NCBI RefSeq assembly: GCF_002933875.1 | Contig: NZ_BFAV01000018.1 | Location: 62,001 to 126,000 of the forward strand | Reading direction: 5' to 3' | From: Desulfocucumis palustris | GTDB lineage: Bacteria; Bacillota; Desulfotomaculia; Desulfotomaculales; Desulfocucumaceae | DNA length: 64,000 nt | Shown here: positions 35,553-45,105 of the stretch, in pieces | Layout of the letters: every line of letters starts with the position of its first letter | How positions within the stretch are numbered: the stretch's first letter is position 1 | Program-made: the position numbers and the translations under genes | The notes under the pieces: generated by a model | Databases searched by the model: none | The model's input: only the letters and a program-made list of their open reading frames with translations | Told to the model about the DNA's origin: nothing

Positions 35553-37262
35553 ATGAAACAGTCGGACATTTTTCAAATACTGCTTTATCTCGTTTTGCTG
35601 ATTGCCCTGGCCATACCCCTGGGCCGCTACATGTTCAAGGTTTATACCGGTGAGCGCACCCTGCTGGACCCAGTGTTACGTCCGCTGGAGCGGATGATCT
35701 ACCGCCTGGCCGGGATAAACAGTGAAAAAGAAATGGGGTGGCGCCAGTATACCGTCACCTTTCTGGTTTTTCACGTTCTGGGTATTGTTTTACTTTTCGG
35801 CATTGAGCTGCTGCAGGGATACCTGCCTTTCAATCCCCGGCAATTCGGGGCGGTGAGCCCGCTGCACCTGGCCTTTAACACGGCGGTCAGCTTTAACACC
35901 AACACCAACTGGCAGGCATACGGCGGCGAGTCCACCATGAGCTACTTTACCCAAATGGCCGGATTGACGGTGCACAACTTCCTTTCCGCGGCCGCCGGCA
36001 TGGTGGTGGTGATTGCCCTCACCCGCGGGCTGGCCCGGCGCACGGCCGAAACCATCGGCAACTTCTGGGTGGACCTGACCCGCACCGTCCTCTGGATTTT
36101 ACTGCCTTTTTGTGTGGTGGGCGCGCTGGTGCTGGTTTCCCAGGGGGTCATTCAAAACCTGAGCCCTTACCTGGACGTGCAAACCCTGGAGGGAGCCAAA
36201 CAAACCATTGCCATGGGGCCGGTGGCCTCCCAGGAAATCATCAAGGAACTTGGCACCAACGGCGGAGGCTTCTTTAACGCCAACTCCGCCCACCCCTTTG
36301 AAAACCCGACGCCCCTGACAAACTTGATCGAAATGCTGGCCATACTGGTCATCCCCGTTGCCCTGACCTTCACCTTCGGGCATATGGTGGGAAATATCAG
36401 GCAGGGCAGGGCTATATTTGCGGCAATGCTTGTTTTATTCGTCCTGCTCCTGGGCGTTTGTTATACCGGTGAAATGGCCGGCAACCCGCAAATAGCCTCC
36501 CTGGGCGTGAGCGGGCCGTCAGTGATGGAGGGAAAAGAGGTGCGGTTCGGCGTGGTGAACTCCGCTCTCTGGGCCACGGTTACCACCGCCACTTCCTGTG
36601 GCGCCGTCAACGCCATGCATGACAGCCTCACTCCCCTGGCCGGCCTGGTGCCGCTGCTGCAGATAATGCTGGGCGAGGTGGTCTTCGGCGGCGTGGGTTC
36701 GGGCCTGTACGCCATGCTGGTCTTTGTGATCCTGACGGTGTTCATCGTCGGACTGATGGTGGGCCGCACCCCGGAGTATCTCGGTAAAAAAATCGAATCC
36801 CGGGAAATGAAGATGGCCACCCTGGCGGTACTGATCCCGGCGGCCATGATCCTCATAGGAGCCGGCCTGGCGTCGGTCACCATGGCGGGAACAGCGTCTG
36901 TTTTAAACCCCGGCCCGCACGGATTAAGTGAAATGCTCTATGCTTTTTCTTCTCAAACCGGGAATAACGGCAGCGCCTTCGCGGGTTTAACCGCCAATAC
37001 TCCTTTTTATGACTGGCTTGGGGCCGTCGCCATGCTGATAGGCCGCTTCGGCGTGATTGTGCCGGTGCTGGCCATCGCCGGGAGCATGGCCGGCAAAAAA
37101 ACGGTGGCTCCCGGTCCGGGCACCTTTGAGACAACCGGCCCCTTGTTCACCGTAATGCTGGCCGCCACGGTGATGATTGTGGGAGCGCTGACTTTCTTTC
37201 CCGCCCTGGCCCTGGGCCCCATTGTGGAACAGTTGCTGATGCTGGCCGGAAAAGCCTTTTAA
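35553..37262 (+). CDS. kdpA: Potassium-transporting ATPase subunit A
   Basis: 569 residues with about ten membrane helices. Selectivity-filter type repeats: FNTAVSFNTNTNWQAYGGES, LGTNGGGFFNANSAHPFENP, TTATSCGAVNAMHDSLTPLA and SQTGNNGSAFAGL, as in all KdpA proteins. It is the K+-binding channel-like subunit of the high-affinity Kdp pump. GGAGGAA precedes the ATG. Separated from kdpB by 188 bp filled with repeats, which is unusual for this operon. Confidence 0.98.
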   Translation: MKQSDIFQILLYLVLLIALAIPLGRYMFKVYTGERTLLDPVLRPLERMIYRLAGINSEKEMGWRQYTVTFLVFHVLGIVLLFGIELLQGYLPFNPRQFGAVSPLHLAFNTAVSFNTNTNWQAYGGESTMSYFTQMAGLTVHNFLSAAAGMVVVIALTRGLARRTAETIGNFWVDLTRTVLWILLPFCVVGALVLVSQGVIQNLSPYLDVQTLEGAKQTIAMGPVASQEIIKELGTNGGGFFNANSAHPFENPTPLTNLIEMLAILVIPVALTFTFGHMVGNIRQGRAIFAAMLVLFVLLLGVCYTGEMAGNPQIASLGVSGPSVMEGKEVRFGVVNSALWATVTTATSCGAVNAMHDSLTPLAGLVPLLQIMLGEVVFGGVGSGLYAMLVFVILTVFIVGLMVGRTPEYLGKKIESREMKMATLAVLIPAAMILIGAGLASVTMAGTASVLNPGPHGLSEMLYAFSSQTGNNGSAFAGLTANTPFYDWLGAVAMLIGRFGVIVPVLAIAGSMAGKKTVAPGPGTFETTGPLFTVMLAATVMIVGALTFFPALALGPIVEQLLMLAGKAF

Positions 37263-37265
37263 GGA

Positions 37266-37399
37266 ACTGGGACACACACCCAAACAAGGAATGGGGACAC
37301 ACCCCGAGCAAGGAATGGGGACACACCCCTCCAGGGAATGTCCCCAACTGATGAATGTCCCCAACTGATGAATGTCCCCAACTGATGAATGTCCCAACT
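37266..37399. repeat. Tandem GGGGACACACC and GAATGTCCCCAACTGAT repeats between kdpA and kdpB
   Basis: Three imperfect copies of GGAATGGGGACACACC (about 37267-37328) are followed by GAATGTCCCCAACTGAT in three full 17-bp copies and a partial fourth (37336-37399). The two types are roughly inverted versions of the GGGGACA core, so the transcript can fold on itself. Confidence 0.85.
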
Positions 37400-37450
37400 T
37401 AAAAATATCTCCTGATTAGGAATTCCTCACATAAGGAGGATGCTTAAAAA

Positions 37451-39616
37451 ATGCAGAAAATAGATAGCCGTGAAAGTTTCGAATCTCAGAGGAAAGGGGA
37501 CACACCCCTCCGGGGAATGTCCTCAACTCAGCGGGAGATTTCCGCCGGGCGGCGGGAAAGCCTGGGAAGCGCCGGCAGCGCCCAGGGCTCTACCAGGGGC
37601 AAGGGCGGCTTTAACAGCGCCATACTGTCCCGGGCGGTAATAGACTCCTTTTCCAAATTGAACCCCAGGGTTTTATGGAAAAGCCCTGTGATGTTCGTAG
37701 TGGAAATTACAGCCGTTTTAACCACTTTCTTCAGCCTCAGGGATGTTGTAAACGGCCAGGCCGTCTGGTTTGACGCGCAAATTGCCGCCTGGCTCTGGAT
37801 CACCGTTCTGTTTGCCAACTTTGCCGAAGCCCTTGCCGAAGGAAGAGGCAAGGCCCAGGCGGATTCCCTGCGCCGTGCCCGAAGCGAAACCCTGGCTAAA
37901 AAGCTGACGGGCGCTCAGGTGGAAGAAATCCCTTCGTCCCGGCTGCGCAAGGGAGATATGGTGCTGGTGGAGGCCGGGGACTTCATTCCCGGTGACGGAG
38001 AAGTAATTGAAGGGATTGCCTCGGTGGATGAGAGCGCCATCACCGGTGAATCCGCGCCGGTGATCCGTGAGTCCGGCGGGGACCGCAGCTCTGTTACCGG
38101 CGGCACCAGGGTGCTTTCCGACTGGATTAAGGTGCGTATCACCGCCAATCCCGGGGAGACCTTCCTGGACCGGATGATTCACCTGGTGGAGGGCGCCAGG
38201 AGACAAAAAACACCCAATGAAATTGCCCTAAGCATACTGCTGGTGGGTTTAACCATCATCTTCCTGCTGGCGGTGGCTACTTTGGAGCCCTTTGCCATAT
38301 ACTCCGGCACCCTGGCTTCCGTGCCCGTGCTGGCGGCGCTTCTGGTCTGCCTGATCCCCACCACCATCGGCGGCCTTTTGAGCGCCATCGGCATTGCCGG
38401 TATGGACCGCCTTTTAAAGGGCAACGTGCTGGCCATGTCCGGCCGGGCTGTGGAGGCTGCCGGCGACGTGGATGTGCTTTTATTGGATAAAACAGGCACC
38501 ATCACCCTGGGCAACCGCATGGCCACAGAGTTTGTGGCGGCTTCCGGGGTCTCTCCGGAGAGGCTGGCCGGCGCGGCCCAACTGGCCTCCCTGGCCGATG
38601 AAACCCCCGAGGGGCGCAGCATAGTGATCCTGGCCAAGGAAAAGTTTAACCTGAGGGAGCGGGACATGTCCGGATTAAAGGCGGAATTTGTGCCTTTCAG
38701 CGCCCATCACCGCATGAGCGGCGTCAACCTGGAGGGAAGGGAAATCCGCAAGGGCGCCGGTGACGCCATCGAAAAATACCTGGGGGAGCGGGGCGGGACA
38801 ATTCCACCCGAGGTTAAGTCGGCCATAGAGGACATCGCCAAAAAAGGCGGCACACCCCTGGTGGTGGCCGAAGACGTGAAAGTGCTGGGAGTCATCTATC
38901 TGAAAGACGTGGTCAAAGGAGGCATTAAGGAACGCTTTGCCCAGTTGCGCCGCATGGGCATCAAGACAGTGATGATCACCGGCGATAACCCGCTAACAGC
39001 CGCTGCCATCGCCGCCGAGGCCGGGGTGGACGATTTCCTGGCCGAGGCCACGCCGGAAGCCAAGTTGAAGTTGATTCGCCGGTACCAGGACGACGGGCAC
39101 CTGGTGGCCATGACCGGCGACGGCACCAACGATGCCCCCGCCCTGGCCCAGGCCGACGTGGGGGTGGCCATGAACAGCGGCACCCAGGCTGCCAAGGAGG
39201 CCGGAAATATGGTGGATCTGGACAGCAACCCCACCAAGCTAATCGAAGTGGTGGAAACCGGCAAACAGCTTCTGATGACCAGGGGCTCCCTGACCACCTT
39301 CAGCATTGCCAATGATGTGGCAAAATACTTTGCCATTATCCCGGCCCTGTTTACCGCCACCTATCCGGAACTGGGGACCCTGAATGTCATGGGACTGGCC
39401 ACACCGCAAAGCGCCATCCTTTCGGCGGTGATCTTTAACGCCCTGATTATTGTGGCCCTGGTTCCCCTGGCTCTGCGCGGCGTGACCTACCGCCCCCTGG
39501 GAGCCGCGGCGATTCTGCGGCGCAACATGCTGATTTACGGACTGGGGGGGTTAATAGCCCCCTTTGCCGGAATTAAACTCATTGACCTGCTTATCGCTGC
39601 CCTTGGTTTGGCATAA
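37451..39616 (+). CDS. kdpB: Potassium-transporting ATPase subunit B (P-type ATPase)
   Basis: 721 residues, ATG preceded by AAGGAGG. Phosphorylation motif [20 protein letters not shown] actuator motif [15 protein letters not shown]-binding [14 protein letters not shown], and hinge [20 protein letters not shown]. It hydrolyses ATP to drive K+ uptake through KdpA. The first 60 residues are an extension; residues about 14-24 ([11 protein letters not shown]) are translated from a GGGGACACACCCCTCC...GAATGTCC repeat copy like those in the preceding gap. The first conserved Kdp sequence starts about [15 protein letters not shown]. An internal ATG at 37517 would still include part of the extension. 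Confidence 0.97.
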   Translation: MQKIDSRESFESQRKGDTPLRGMSSTQREISAGRRESLGSAGSAQGSTRGKGGFNSAILSRAVIDSFSKLNPRVLWKSPVMFVVEITAVLTTFFSLRDVVNGQAVWFDAQIAAWLWITVLFANFAEALAEGRGKAQADSLRRARSETLAKKLTGAQVEEIPSSRLRKGDMVLVEAGDFIPGDGEVIEGIASVDESAITGESAPVIRESGGDRSSVTGGTRVLSDWIKVRITANPGETFLDRMIHLVEGARRQKTPNEIALSILLVGLTIIFLLAVATLEPFAIYSGTLASVPVLAALLVCLIPTTIGGLLSAIGIAGMDRLLKGNVLAMSGRAVEAAGDVDVLLLDKTGTITLGNRMATEFVAASGVSPERLAGAAQLASLADETPEGRSIVILAKEKFNLRERDMSGLKAEFVPFSAHHRMSGVNLEGREIRKGAGDAIEKYLGERGGTIPPEVKSAIEDIAKKGGTPLVVAEDVKVLGVIYLKDVVKGGIKERFAQLRRMGIKTVMITGDNPLTAAAIAAEAGVDDFLAEATPEAKLKLIRRYQDDGHLVAMTGDGTNDAPALAQADVGVAMNSGTQAAKEAGNMVDLDSNPTKLIEVVETGKQLLMTRGSLTTFSIANDVAKYFAIIPALFTATYPELGTLNVMGLATPQSAILSAVIFNALIIVALVPLALRGVTYRPLGAAAILRRNMLIYGLGGLIAPFAGIKLIDLLIAALGLA

Positions 39617-39664
39617 ACAGCACATTTAAATGGTGCGTTATGGGGAAAGGAAGAGTGAACAAAT

Positions 39665-40237
39665 ATGTTGAAACTATTAACCAGGGCGCTGCTTTTATTG
39701 CTGCTGATGACGCTTTTGACCGGCATTGTTTATCCCCTGGCGGTGACCGGCCTGGCCTGGGTTATTTTCCCCGGACAGGCCAGCGGCTCGCTGGTTTACC
39801 GCGAAGGTGAGCCGGTGGGGTCGGCCTTGATCGGACAGAACTTCACAAACCCGCGGTATTTTCATGGCCGCCCCTCCGCTGCCGGCGAGGACGGCTACGA
39901 TGCCGCCGCCTCGGCGGGCTCCAACCTGGGCCCTACGAATAAAACTCTTCTGGATAACGCAGCCGGGCGGGCGGCCCGGCTGCGTTCCGAAAACAGCCTG
40001 AAAGAGGATAGTCCGGTGCCCGGCGACCTGGTCACCGCCTCGGCCAGCGGCCTGGACCCCCACATTACCCCGGAGGCGGCCCTGTTGCAGGTGCCCCGGG
40101 TAGCCCGGGCCAGACAGTTGCCTGAACAAAGAGTGCGTGAGTTGGTGGAACGGCACATTGAAGGGCGGCAACTGGGTGTTCTGGGCGAGCCCAGGGTAAA
40201 TGTGCTGCTGCTTAACATGGATCTGGACAAAATATAA
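39665..40237 (+). CDS. kdpC: Potassium-transporting ATPase subunit C
   Basis: 190 residues. One N-terminal membrane helix (about 4-30) then SALIGQNFTNPRYFHGRPSA, AASAGSNLGPTNKTLL, and DLVTASASGLDPHITPEAAL LQVPRVARARQL, the KdpC signatures. The soluble part faces outside and supports KdpB nucleotide binding and complex assembly. 48 bp after kdpB. Confidence 0.97.
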   Translation: MLKLLTRALLLLLLMTLLTGIVYPLAVTGLAWVIFPGQASGSLVYREGEPVGSALIGQNFTNPRYFHGRPSAAGEDGYDAAASAGSNLGPTNKTLLDNAAGRAARLRSENSLKEDSPVPGDLVTASASGLDPHITPEAALLQVPRVARARQLPEQRVRELVERHIEGRQLGVLGEPRVNVLLLNMDLDKI

Positions 40238-40279
40238 GTGAGCCTTGGATTCGGAAAGGGTTGTTCCCCTACCGGACAT

Positions 40280-40500
40280 TGGCTGGGGACACTCCTCCGG
40301 ACCTAAAGTCGTATACCCTGGGAACGTTCCTACGACCCTTAAAACCATATACCTTGGGGACATTCCTCCGCCCCCTAAAACCATATACGTTGGGGACATT
40401 CCTCCGACCCTAAAAACCATGCTCCAGATGGAGGTGTGTCCCCTGACCTTTAAAGTGAGGTGTGTCCCCTGACCTTTAAATGGAGGTGTGTCCCCGTGAG
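40280..40500. repeat. Tandem GGGGACA repeats between kdpC and the CBS gene
   Basis: Three to four copies of a unit near 36 bp with core TTGGGGACATTCCTCCG and tail CCTAAAACCATATAC (40280-40424), then three copies of a unit near 26 bp in the opposite sense, AGGTGTGTCCCCTGACCTTTAAA (40431-40497). Arms are complementary, so a long structured RNA could form. The following 40500-40687 shows no gene. Confidence 0.85.
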
Positions 40501-40687
40501 ATGCATCCCCTTTCCTTAATTGCCTGTTTATCCCCGGCCTTCAAGTATGGGGTCTTACAGGCTGTTGGTGAGATAAATGGTGTTATACGAGGAATATGGA
40601 TAGACCTTCACCCAAAAAACTTGGAACACTTATTCGTTGTATAATAAGCATAATGACTTATACCTGGTTCTGAAAGGACATTTTTAT

Positions 40688-41119
40688 ATGAATATAGCAT
40701 TTTTCCTTTTGCCCAAAAATGAAGTGGTCTATTTATCATCAAATTCCACCATGAGGCAGGCGCTGGAAAGAATGGAGCGTCATCGCTATACCGCTGTTCC
40801 TCTGATTAATGAAGATGGCAAATATGCGGGAACCATAACCGAAGGCGATTTGCTCTGGAAGTTAAAAAACACACCGGAATTATTAAATTTAAAAAACACC
40901 GAGAAAGTACTTTTAAAAAATATTCCACAACATATAAACAATAAAAGTGTCCATATTGATTCTGAAATGGAGGAGCTAATTTCCCTTGTAATAATGCAAA
41001 ACTTTGTGCCTGTGGTTGACGATAAACAAATATTCATCGGGATTGTCAGAAGAAGAGAAATCCTGGAATACTGCCAAAATATCCTCAAGGAGCATAATAA
41101 AAAACCGGTTAATTATTAA
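40688..41119 (+). CDS. CBS-domain pair protein within the kdp region
   Basis: 143 residues from ATG 40688 (AAAGGA 9 nt upstream; an upstream ATG would add 17 residues). Two CBS motifs: TMRQALERMERHRYTAVPLI NEDGKYAGTITEGDLL and MEELISLVIMQNFVPVVDDK QIFIGIVRRREIL. No other domain. Stand-alone CBS pairs bind adenosine nucleotides; Bacillus DarB/CbpB binds c-di-AMP, a K+-homeostasis signal. Between kdpC and kdpD, so a nucleotide-sensing role in potassium control is a reasonable inference. Confidence 0.88.
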   Translation: MNIAFFLLPKNEVVYLSSNSTMRQALERMERHRYTAVPLINEDGKYAGTITEGDLLWKLKNTPELLNLKNTEKVLLKNIPQHINNKSVHIDSEMEELISLVIMQNFVPVVDDKQIFIGIVRRREILEYCQNILKEHNKKPVNY

Positions 41120-41229
41120 TCCTGAAAAAGTAATTGACCTTTTGAAAGAAAATTATAAAACAGCTTATATTGTAATTTTATAAGGCCGATTAAACATATT
41201 ATGCTGCTGCACAAAACAGGGGGCTAAAA

Positions 41230-43935
41230 ATGAAAAACGATAAGCGCGCCGACCCCGACGCCCTCCTGGCCAGCCTGGAGCAGGAAGGCCAGGGCAAGCT
41301 CACAGTTTTTCTCGGGGCGGCGGCCGGTGTGGGCAAAACCTACGCCATGCTTGAAGCCGCCCGGGAAAGGCTGGCTGACGGTGTGGATGTGGTGGCCGGG
41401 TGGGTGGAGACCCACGGCCGGTCGGAAACCAGTGCCCTGCTGGAGGGGCTGCCGTCGATACCGCCCCGCCGGCTGGAATACCGGGGCAAAAAATTCAGTG
41501 AAATGGACCTGGACGCCCTGCTGACCCGCAAGCCCGAACTGGTCCTGGTGGACGAACTGGCCCACACCAACATACCCGGTTCCCGCCATGCCCGGCGCTA
41601 CCGGGACGTGGAGGAACTGCTGGCCGCCGGCATCAATGTTTACACCACCCTGAACATTCAGCACCTGGAGACCCTGAACGATATAGTGGCCCGGATCACC
41701 GGCGTAACGGTGCGGGAGACCGTACCCGACCGGATTCTGGAAACAGCCTCGCAAATTCAGCTGGTTGACATTCCGCCGGATGAGCTGATCCAGCGGCTTA
41801 AAGAAGGCAAGGTTTACGTGCCGGGGCAGGCGGAAGAAGCGCTGCGGAAATTTTTTCGCCCGGGAAATATCAATGCCCTGCGGGAACTGGCCCTGCGCTA
41901 CACCGCCCGCCGGGTGGACCGTCAGGTGGAAAGCTACATGCGCCTGCACGGAATTGCGGGTCCCTGGCCCGCGGGGGAGCGGGTAATGGTCTGCGTCAGC
42001 CCCAGCCCCTTTTCCGCCCAGCTGGTCAGAATCGCCCGGCGTATGGCCGAGGGGCTGCAATCCGAGTGGCTGGCCGTCTACGTGGAAGCTCCCCGCCGCT
42101 ACCCGGCCGGTGAAGGGGAAAAAGACCGGCTGGCCAAGAACCTTCGCCTGGCCGAGGAACTGGGGGCCGAAACCATTCACATAACCGGCGGCGATGTGGC
42201 GGAGGAACTGCTGGAACTGGCCCGGAAACGCAATGTATCCCAGATTATCATTGGTAAACCGCTGCATTCAAAATTTTGGGAATGGCTCCACGGGTCCGTG
42301 GTGGATAAGATCATCAGGCAGAGTCACGGCATCAGCGTACACGTCATTCCCGGAAAACCCAAACCGGAACCTGAGCAGTACAATCCCGGCAGGGTGCGCC
42401 GGTCATTTTCATTACTGCCCTATATCAAGGCCTCCTTGCTGATGACGGCCCTCACGGCCCTGGCCTATCCCTTTAAGCCTTTACTGGGAGCGGTGAACAT
42501 CGCCATGATATTACTGCTGCCCGTTTTATTCAGCGCCGTGAAGTGGGGAACCAGACCCTCCATGACCGCCGCGGCCATTGGCGTGGTTATCTTTGACTTT
42601 TTCTTCGTCCCCCCCACTTTCACCTTTACGGTGGCCGACGTGCGGTACGTGATCAGCTTCGCCATGTTTCTGCTGGTGGCCCTGTTTACAGGCACCCTCT
42701 CCACCCGGCTGCAGCTTCAAATCAAAAGTTCCCGGCAGCGGGAGGTTAAGGTGGCCGCGCTGTATGCCCTGAGCCGCGACATCGCGGCGGTGTCTGAACT
42801 GGACCCGGTGCTGGAAAGTATAGCCCGGAAGGTTGCGGACACCATGGAAGGACAGGTGGTGGTGCTGCTGCCGGACAGCAACGGTAAACTGGTTTTGCGG
42901 GCCGGTTCCGCTTCAGCGAGCTGCCTGAATGAAAACGAGTGGGCGGTGGTTACCTGGGTTTTTGAGAAGGGGCAAAAGGCCGGACGGGGAACGGATACCC
43001 TGGGGGCCGCCGCCGGACTCTACCTGCCCCTGCGGGCGGACAAGGGAGTACGTGGCGTTTTGGGGATTCGTTCCAACGACCCGGACAATTATTTTCAACC
43101 GGAACAACTGCGGCTGCTGGAAGCCTTCGCCGGGCTGGCGGCGGTGGCGGTGACCCGGCTCCAGCTGGCGGAGCAGGCCAGGGAAGCCCAGACCCTGGCG
43201 GAATCCGAGCGGCTGCGCACGGCCCTGTTCAACTCCCTTTCCCACGACCTGCGCACCCCCCTGGCCTCCATCATCGGCGCGGTCACCGGGCTTCTGGAGG
43301 AGGACAACGTATATACCCCCGCCGCCCGGCGGGACCTCCTGCTGACCATTCAGCAGGGAGCGTCCCGGATGAACCGTTTTGTCAACAATCTCCTGGATAT
43401 GGCCCGGCTGGAAAGCGGTATGCTGCAATTAAAAAAAGAGTGGTGCGACATTGAGGACGTAATCGGGGTGGCCGTCAGCCGGCTGGGTATAGCCCTGGTC
43501 AACCGGCCCCTGAAAATTTTGGTTCAGCCCGACCTGCCCCTGGTTCAGGCCGATTTTGTGCTGATTGAACAGGTGCTGGTGAATTTGCTGGACAACGCGC
43601 TGAAATATTCCGAATCAGGAAGCGAGATCGCCGTAATTGCCAACCTCCGAAATGAACAGGTGGAAATCTCCGTGGCCGACCGGGGCCCCGAGGTTCCGAC
43701 AGAGGACCTGGAGCGGATTTTTGATAAATTTTACCGGCTGAAATCACCCCGCCTGGTAAGCGGCACCGGGCTGGGACTGGCCATTTGCAAGGGGATTATT
43801 GAAGCCCACGGCGGGCGAATATGGGCGGCCAACAACCCGCAAGGGGGAGTGGTGATTACATTCATATTGCCACCGGGTAACGGCCTGCCGGGAAAGGTGC
43901 CCGCCGCCGGCGAAGGGGATGAACATGGAAGCTAA
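41230..43935 (+). CDS. kdpD: Sensor histidine kinase KdpD
   Basis: 901 residues. N-terminal KdpD domain with Walker A FLGAAAGVGKTYAMLE and LVDELAHTNIPGSRHARRYR (about 20-230); a USP-like domain (about 250-375) ending IIGKPLHSKFWEW; four membrane helices (about 395-490); GAF-like region; then a kinase core with phospho-His FNSLSHDLRTPLASI, DNALKYSESG and FYRLKSPRLVSGTGLGLAIC. It senses low K+ or turgor and phosphorylates KdpE. 110 bp after the CBS gene. Confidence 0.98.
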   Translation: MKNDKRADPDALLASLEQEGQGKLTVFLGAAAGVGKTYAMLEAARERLADGVDVVAGWVETHGRSETSALLEGLPSIPPRRLEYRGKKFSEMDLDALLTRKPELVLVDELAHTNIPGSRHARRYRDVEELLAAGINVYTTLNIQHLETLNDIVARITGVTVRETVPDRILETASQIQLVDIPPDELIQRLKEGKVYVPGQAEEALRKFFRPGNINALRELALRYTARRVDRQVESYMRLHGIAGPWPAGERVMVCVSPSPFSAQLVRIARRMAEGLQSEWLAVYVEAPRRYPAGEGEKDRLAKNLRLAEELGAETIHITGGDVAEELLELARKRNVSQIIIGKPLHSKFWEWLHGSVVDKIIRQSHGISVHVIPGKPKPEPEQYNPGRVRRSFSLLPYIKASLLMTALTALAYPFKPLLGAVNIAMILLLPVLFSAVKWGTRPSMTAAAIGVVIFDFFFVPPTFTFTVADVRYVISFAMFLLVALFTGTLSTRLQLQIKSSRQREVKVAALYALSRDIAAVSELDPVLESIARKVADTMEGQVVVLLPDSNGKLVLRAGSASASCLNENEWAVVTWVFEKGQKAGRGTDTLGAAAGLYLPLRADKGVRGVLGIRSNDPDNYFQPEQLRLLEAFAGLAAVAVTRLQLAEQAREAQTLAESERLRTALFNSLSHDLRTPLASIIGAVTGLLEEDNVYTPAARRDLLLTIQQGASRMNRFVNNLLDMARLESGMLQLKKEWCDIEDVIGVAVSRLGIALVNRPLKILVQPDLPLVQADFVLIEQVLVNLLDNALKYSESGSEIAVIANLRNEQVEISVADRGPEVPTEDLERIFDKFYRLKSPRLVSGTGLGLAICKGIIEAHGGRIWAANNPQGGVVITFILPPGNGLPGKVPAAGEGDEHGS

Positions 43936-44608
43936 GGGAGCGCGTATTCTGGTTATTGACGATGAAAAGCAGATCAGGCGGCTTTTGAAGGTTGCCCTGA
44001 CCGGTCACGGCTATGAGGTGGAAGAGTCCGTTTGCGGCGGGGATGGGTTGAGTAGAGCCGCAGCCTACAGGCCGGACCTGATTGTGCTGGACCTGGGGCT
44101 GCCCGACATGAACGGCCTTGAGGTGGTCAGACAATTGCGGGAATGGTCGCAGATACCCGTTATCATTCTTTCCGTTAAAGAACAGGAGAATGACAAAATT
44201 ACCGCCCTGGATGCCGGGGCCGATGATTATGTGACAAAACCCTTCAGCATGGGAGAGCTGTTGGCCAGGATCCGGGCCGCCTTACGCCACGTGGCCGGGG
44301 CGGGAGACGAGCCGGTATTGAAATTTGGCGACCTTATTATTGATATTGCCAGGCGCCGGGTCACCATCAACGGTATGGAAATAAAGCTGACCCCCACGGA
44401 GTATGATTTGATGAAAAATTTGGCCGTTCACGCCGGGAAGGTGCTGACTCACCGGCAGTTGCTGCGCACTGTCTGGGGACCCTCCTATGAAAACGACACC
44501 CACTACCTGCGGGTGTACATAGGCCAGCTGCGCAGGAAAATAGAGCAGGACCCCTCCCGGCCCGGGCATATAATAACCGAGCCGGGGGTGGGCTACCGGC
44601 TGTTGTGA
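43925..44608 (+). CDS. kdpE: Response regulator KdpE (OmpR family)
   Basis: About 227 residues. The ATG at 43925 is preferred (AAGGGG 6 nt upstream) over 43919; the gene overlaps the kdpD end. Receiver with DD pair in VIDDEKQIRR, phosphoacceptor in LIVLDLGLPDMNG, and VTKPFSMGELLARIR; winged-helix domain from about 128 with KLTPTEYDLMKNLAVHAGKV LTHRQLL and RKIEQDPSRP. Activates kdpFABC when phosphorylated. Confidence 0.97.
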   Translation: MEAKGARILVIDDEKQIRRLLKVALTGHGYEVEESVCGGDGLSRAAAYRPDLIVLDLGLPDMNGLEVVRQLREWSQIPVIILSVKEQENDKITALDAGADDYVTKPFSMGELLARIRAALRHVAGAGDEPVLKFGDLIIDIARRRVTINGMEIKLTPTEYDLMKNLAVHAGKVLTHRQLLRTVWGPSYENDTHYLRVYIGQLRRKIEQDPSRPGHIITEPGVGYRLL

Positions 44609-44716
44609 TACCCGCATCTAAAATATTTATATTATTTTTATTTGATCTTAACTCTCCTGTTAGTTAAAATAACACACGTCAAGATACAGTTTTAATTAAA
44701 CAGGAGGTATTCCAGG

Positions 44717-45019
44717 GTGATTACCTGCCACACAAAATATATCATTGACCCGGCCAAACTGAATAGCTTCGAAGCATACACAAAAATGCTGATACCCATT
44801 GTCAAACGGTTGGGCGGTGTGAACGTCACCTTTTTATTGCCTTACGAGGGTCCCAATAACGTAGCCTATGAGCTATGCAGTTTTACCAGTCTGGCAGCCT
44901 ATGAACAATTCCGCGACACCCGTAAAACAGACCCCGATTTCCAGGGAGCCTGCAAATTTGTGGAAAAGTCCGGCTGTATATTGAGTTATGAGAGAAGCTT
45001 TCTGCGCCCGCAGCTATAA
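44717..45019 (+). CDS. NIPSNAP-like dimeric alpha-beta barrel protein
   Basis: 100 residues, GTG start with AGGAGG 9 nt upstream. ITCHTKYIIDPAKLNSFEAY TKMLIPIVKRLGG followed by LCSFTSLAAYEQFRDTRKTD PDFQ is characteristic of the NIPSNAP/ferredoxin-like barrel family. Small stand-alone members are often found in clostridia and have no settled function. Monocistronic, with a strong terminator. Confidence 0.8.
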   Translation: MITCHTKYIIDPAKLNSFEAYTKMLIPIVKRLGGVNVTFLLPYEGPNNVAYELCSFTSLAAYEQFRDTRKTDPDFQGACKFVEKSGCILSYERSFLRPQL

Positions 45020-45062
45020 AACAAGCTTTGCCGGGCCGGCAGGGTAAGCGGGAAAATAAATG

Positions 45063-45099
45063 AGGCGGCACATACCTTACCGGTACGTGCCGCCCTTTT
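45063..45099. terminator. Bidirectional terminator between the NIPSNAP gene and ndk
   Basis: GGCGGCAC...GTGCCGCC stem with further inner pairing (GGTA/TACC), followed on the plus strand by CTTTTTATT and on the minus strand by TCATTTATTTT. It serves the convergent genes on both sides. Confidence 0.88.
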
Positions 45100-45105
45100 T
45101 ATTAA

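Noticed and set aside
37147-37397. Minus-strand frames with repeats such as GVCPHSLLGVCPHSL
   Set aside because: Also translations of the tandem repeats, antisense to kdpA.
40245-40472. Plus-strand frame with repeating TLKTIYLGDIPP units
   Set aside because: Produced by the tandem GGGGACA repeats; no SD and no family.
42194-43926. Multiple antisense frames in kdpD
   Set aside because: GC-rich shadow frames without SD or family similarity.
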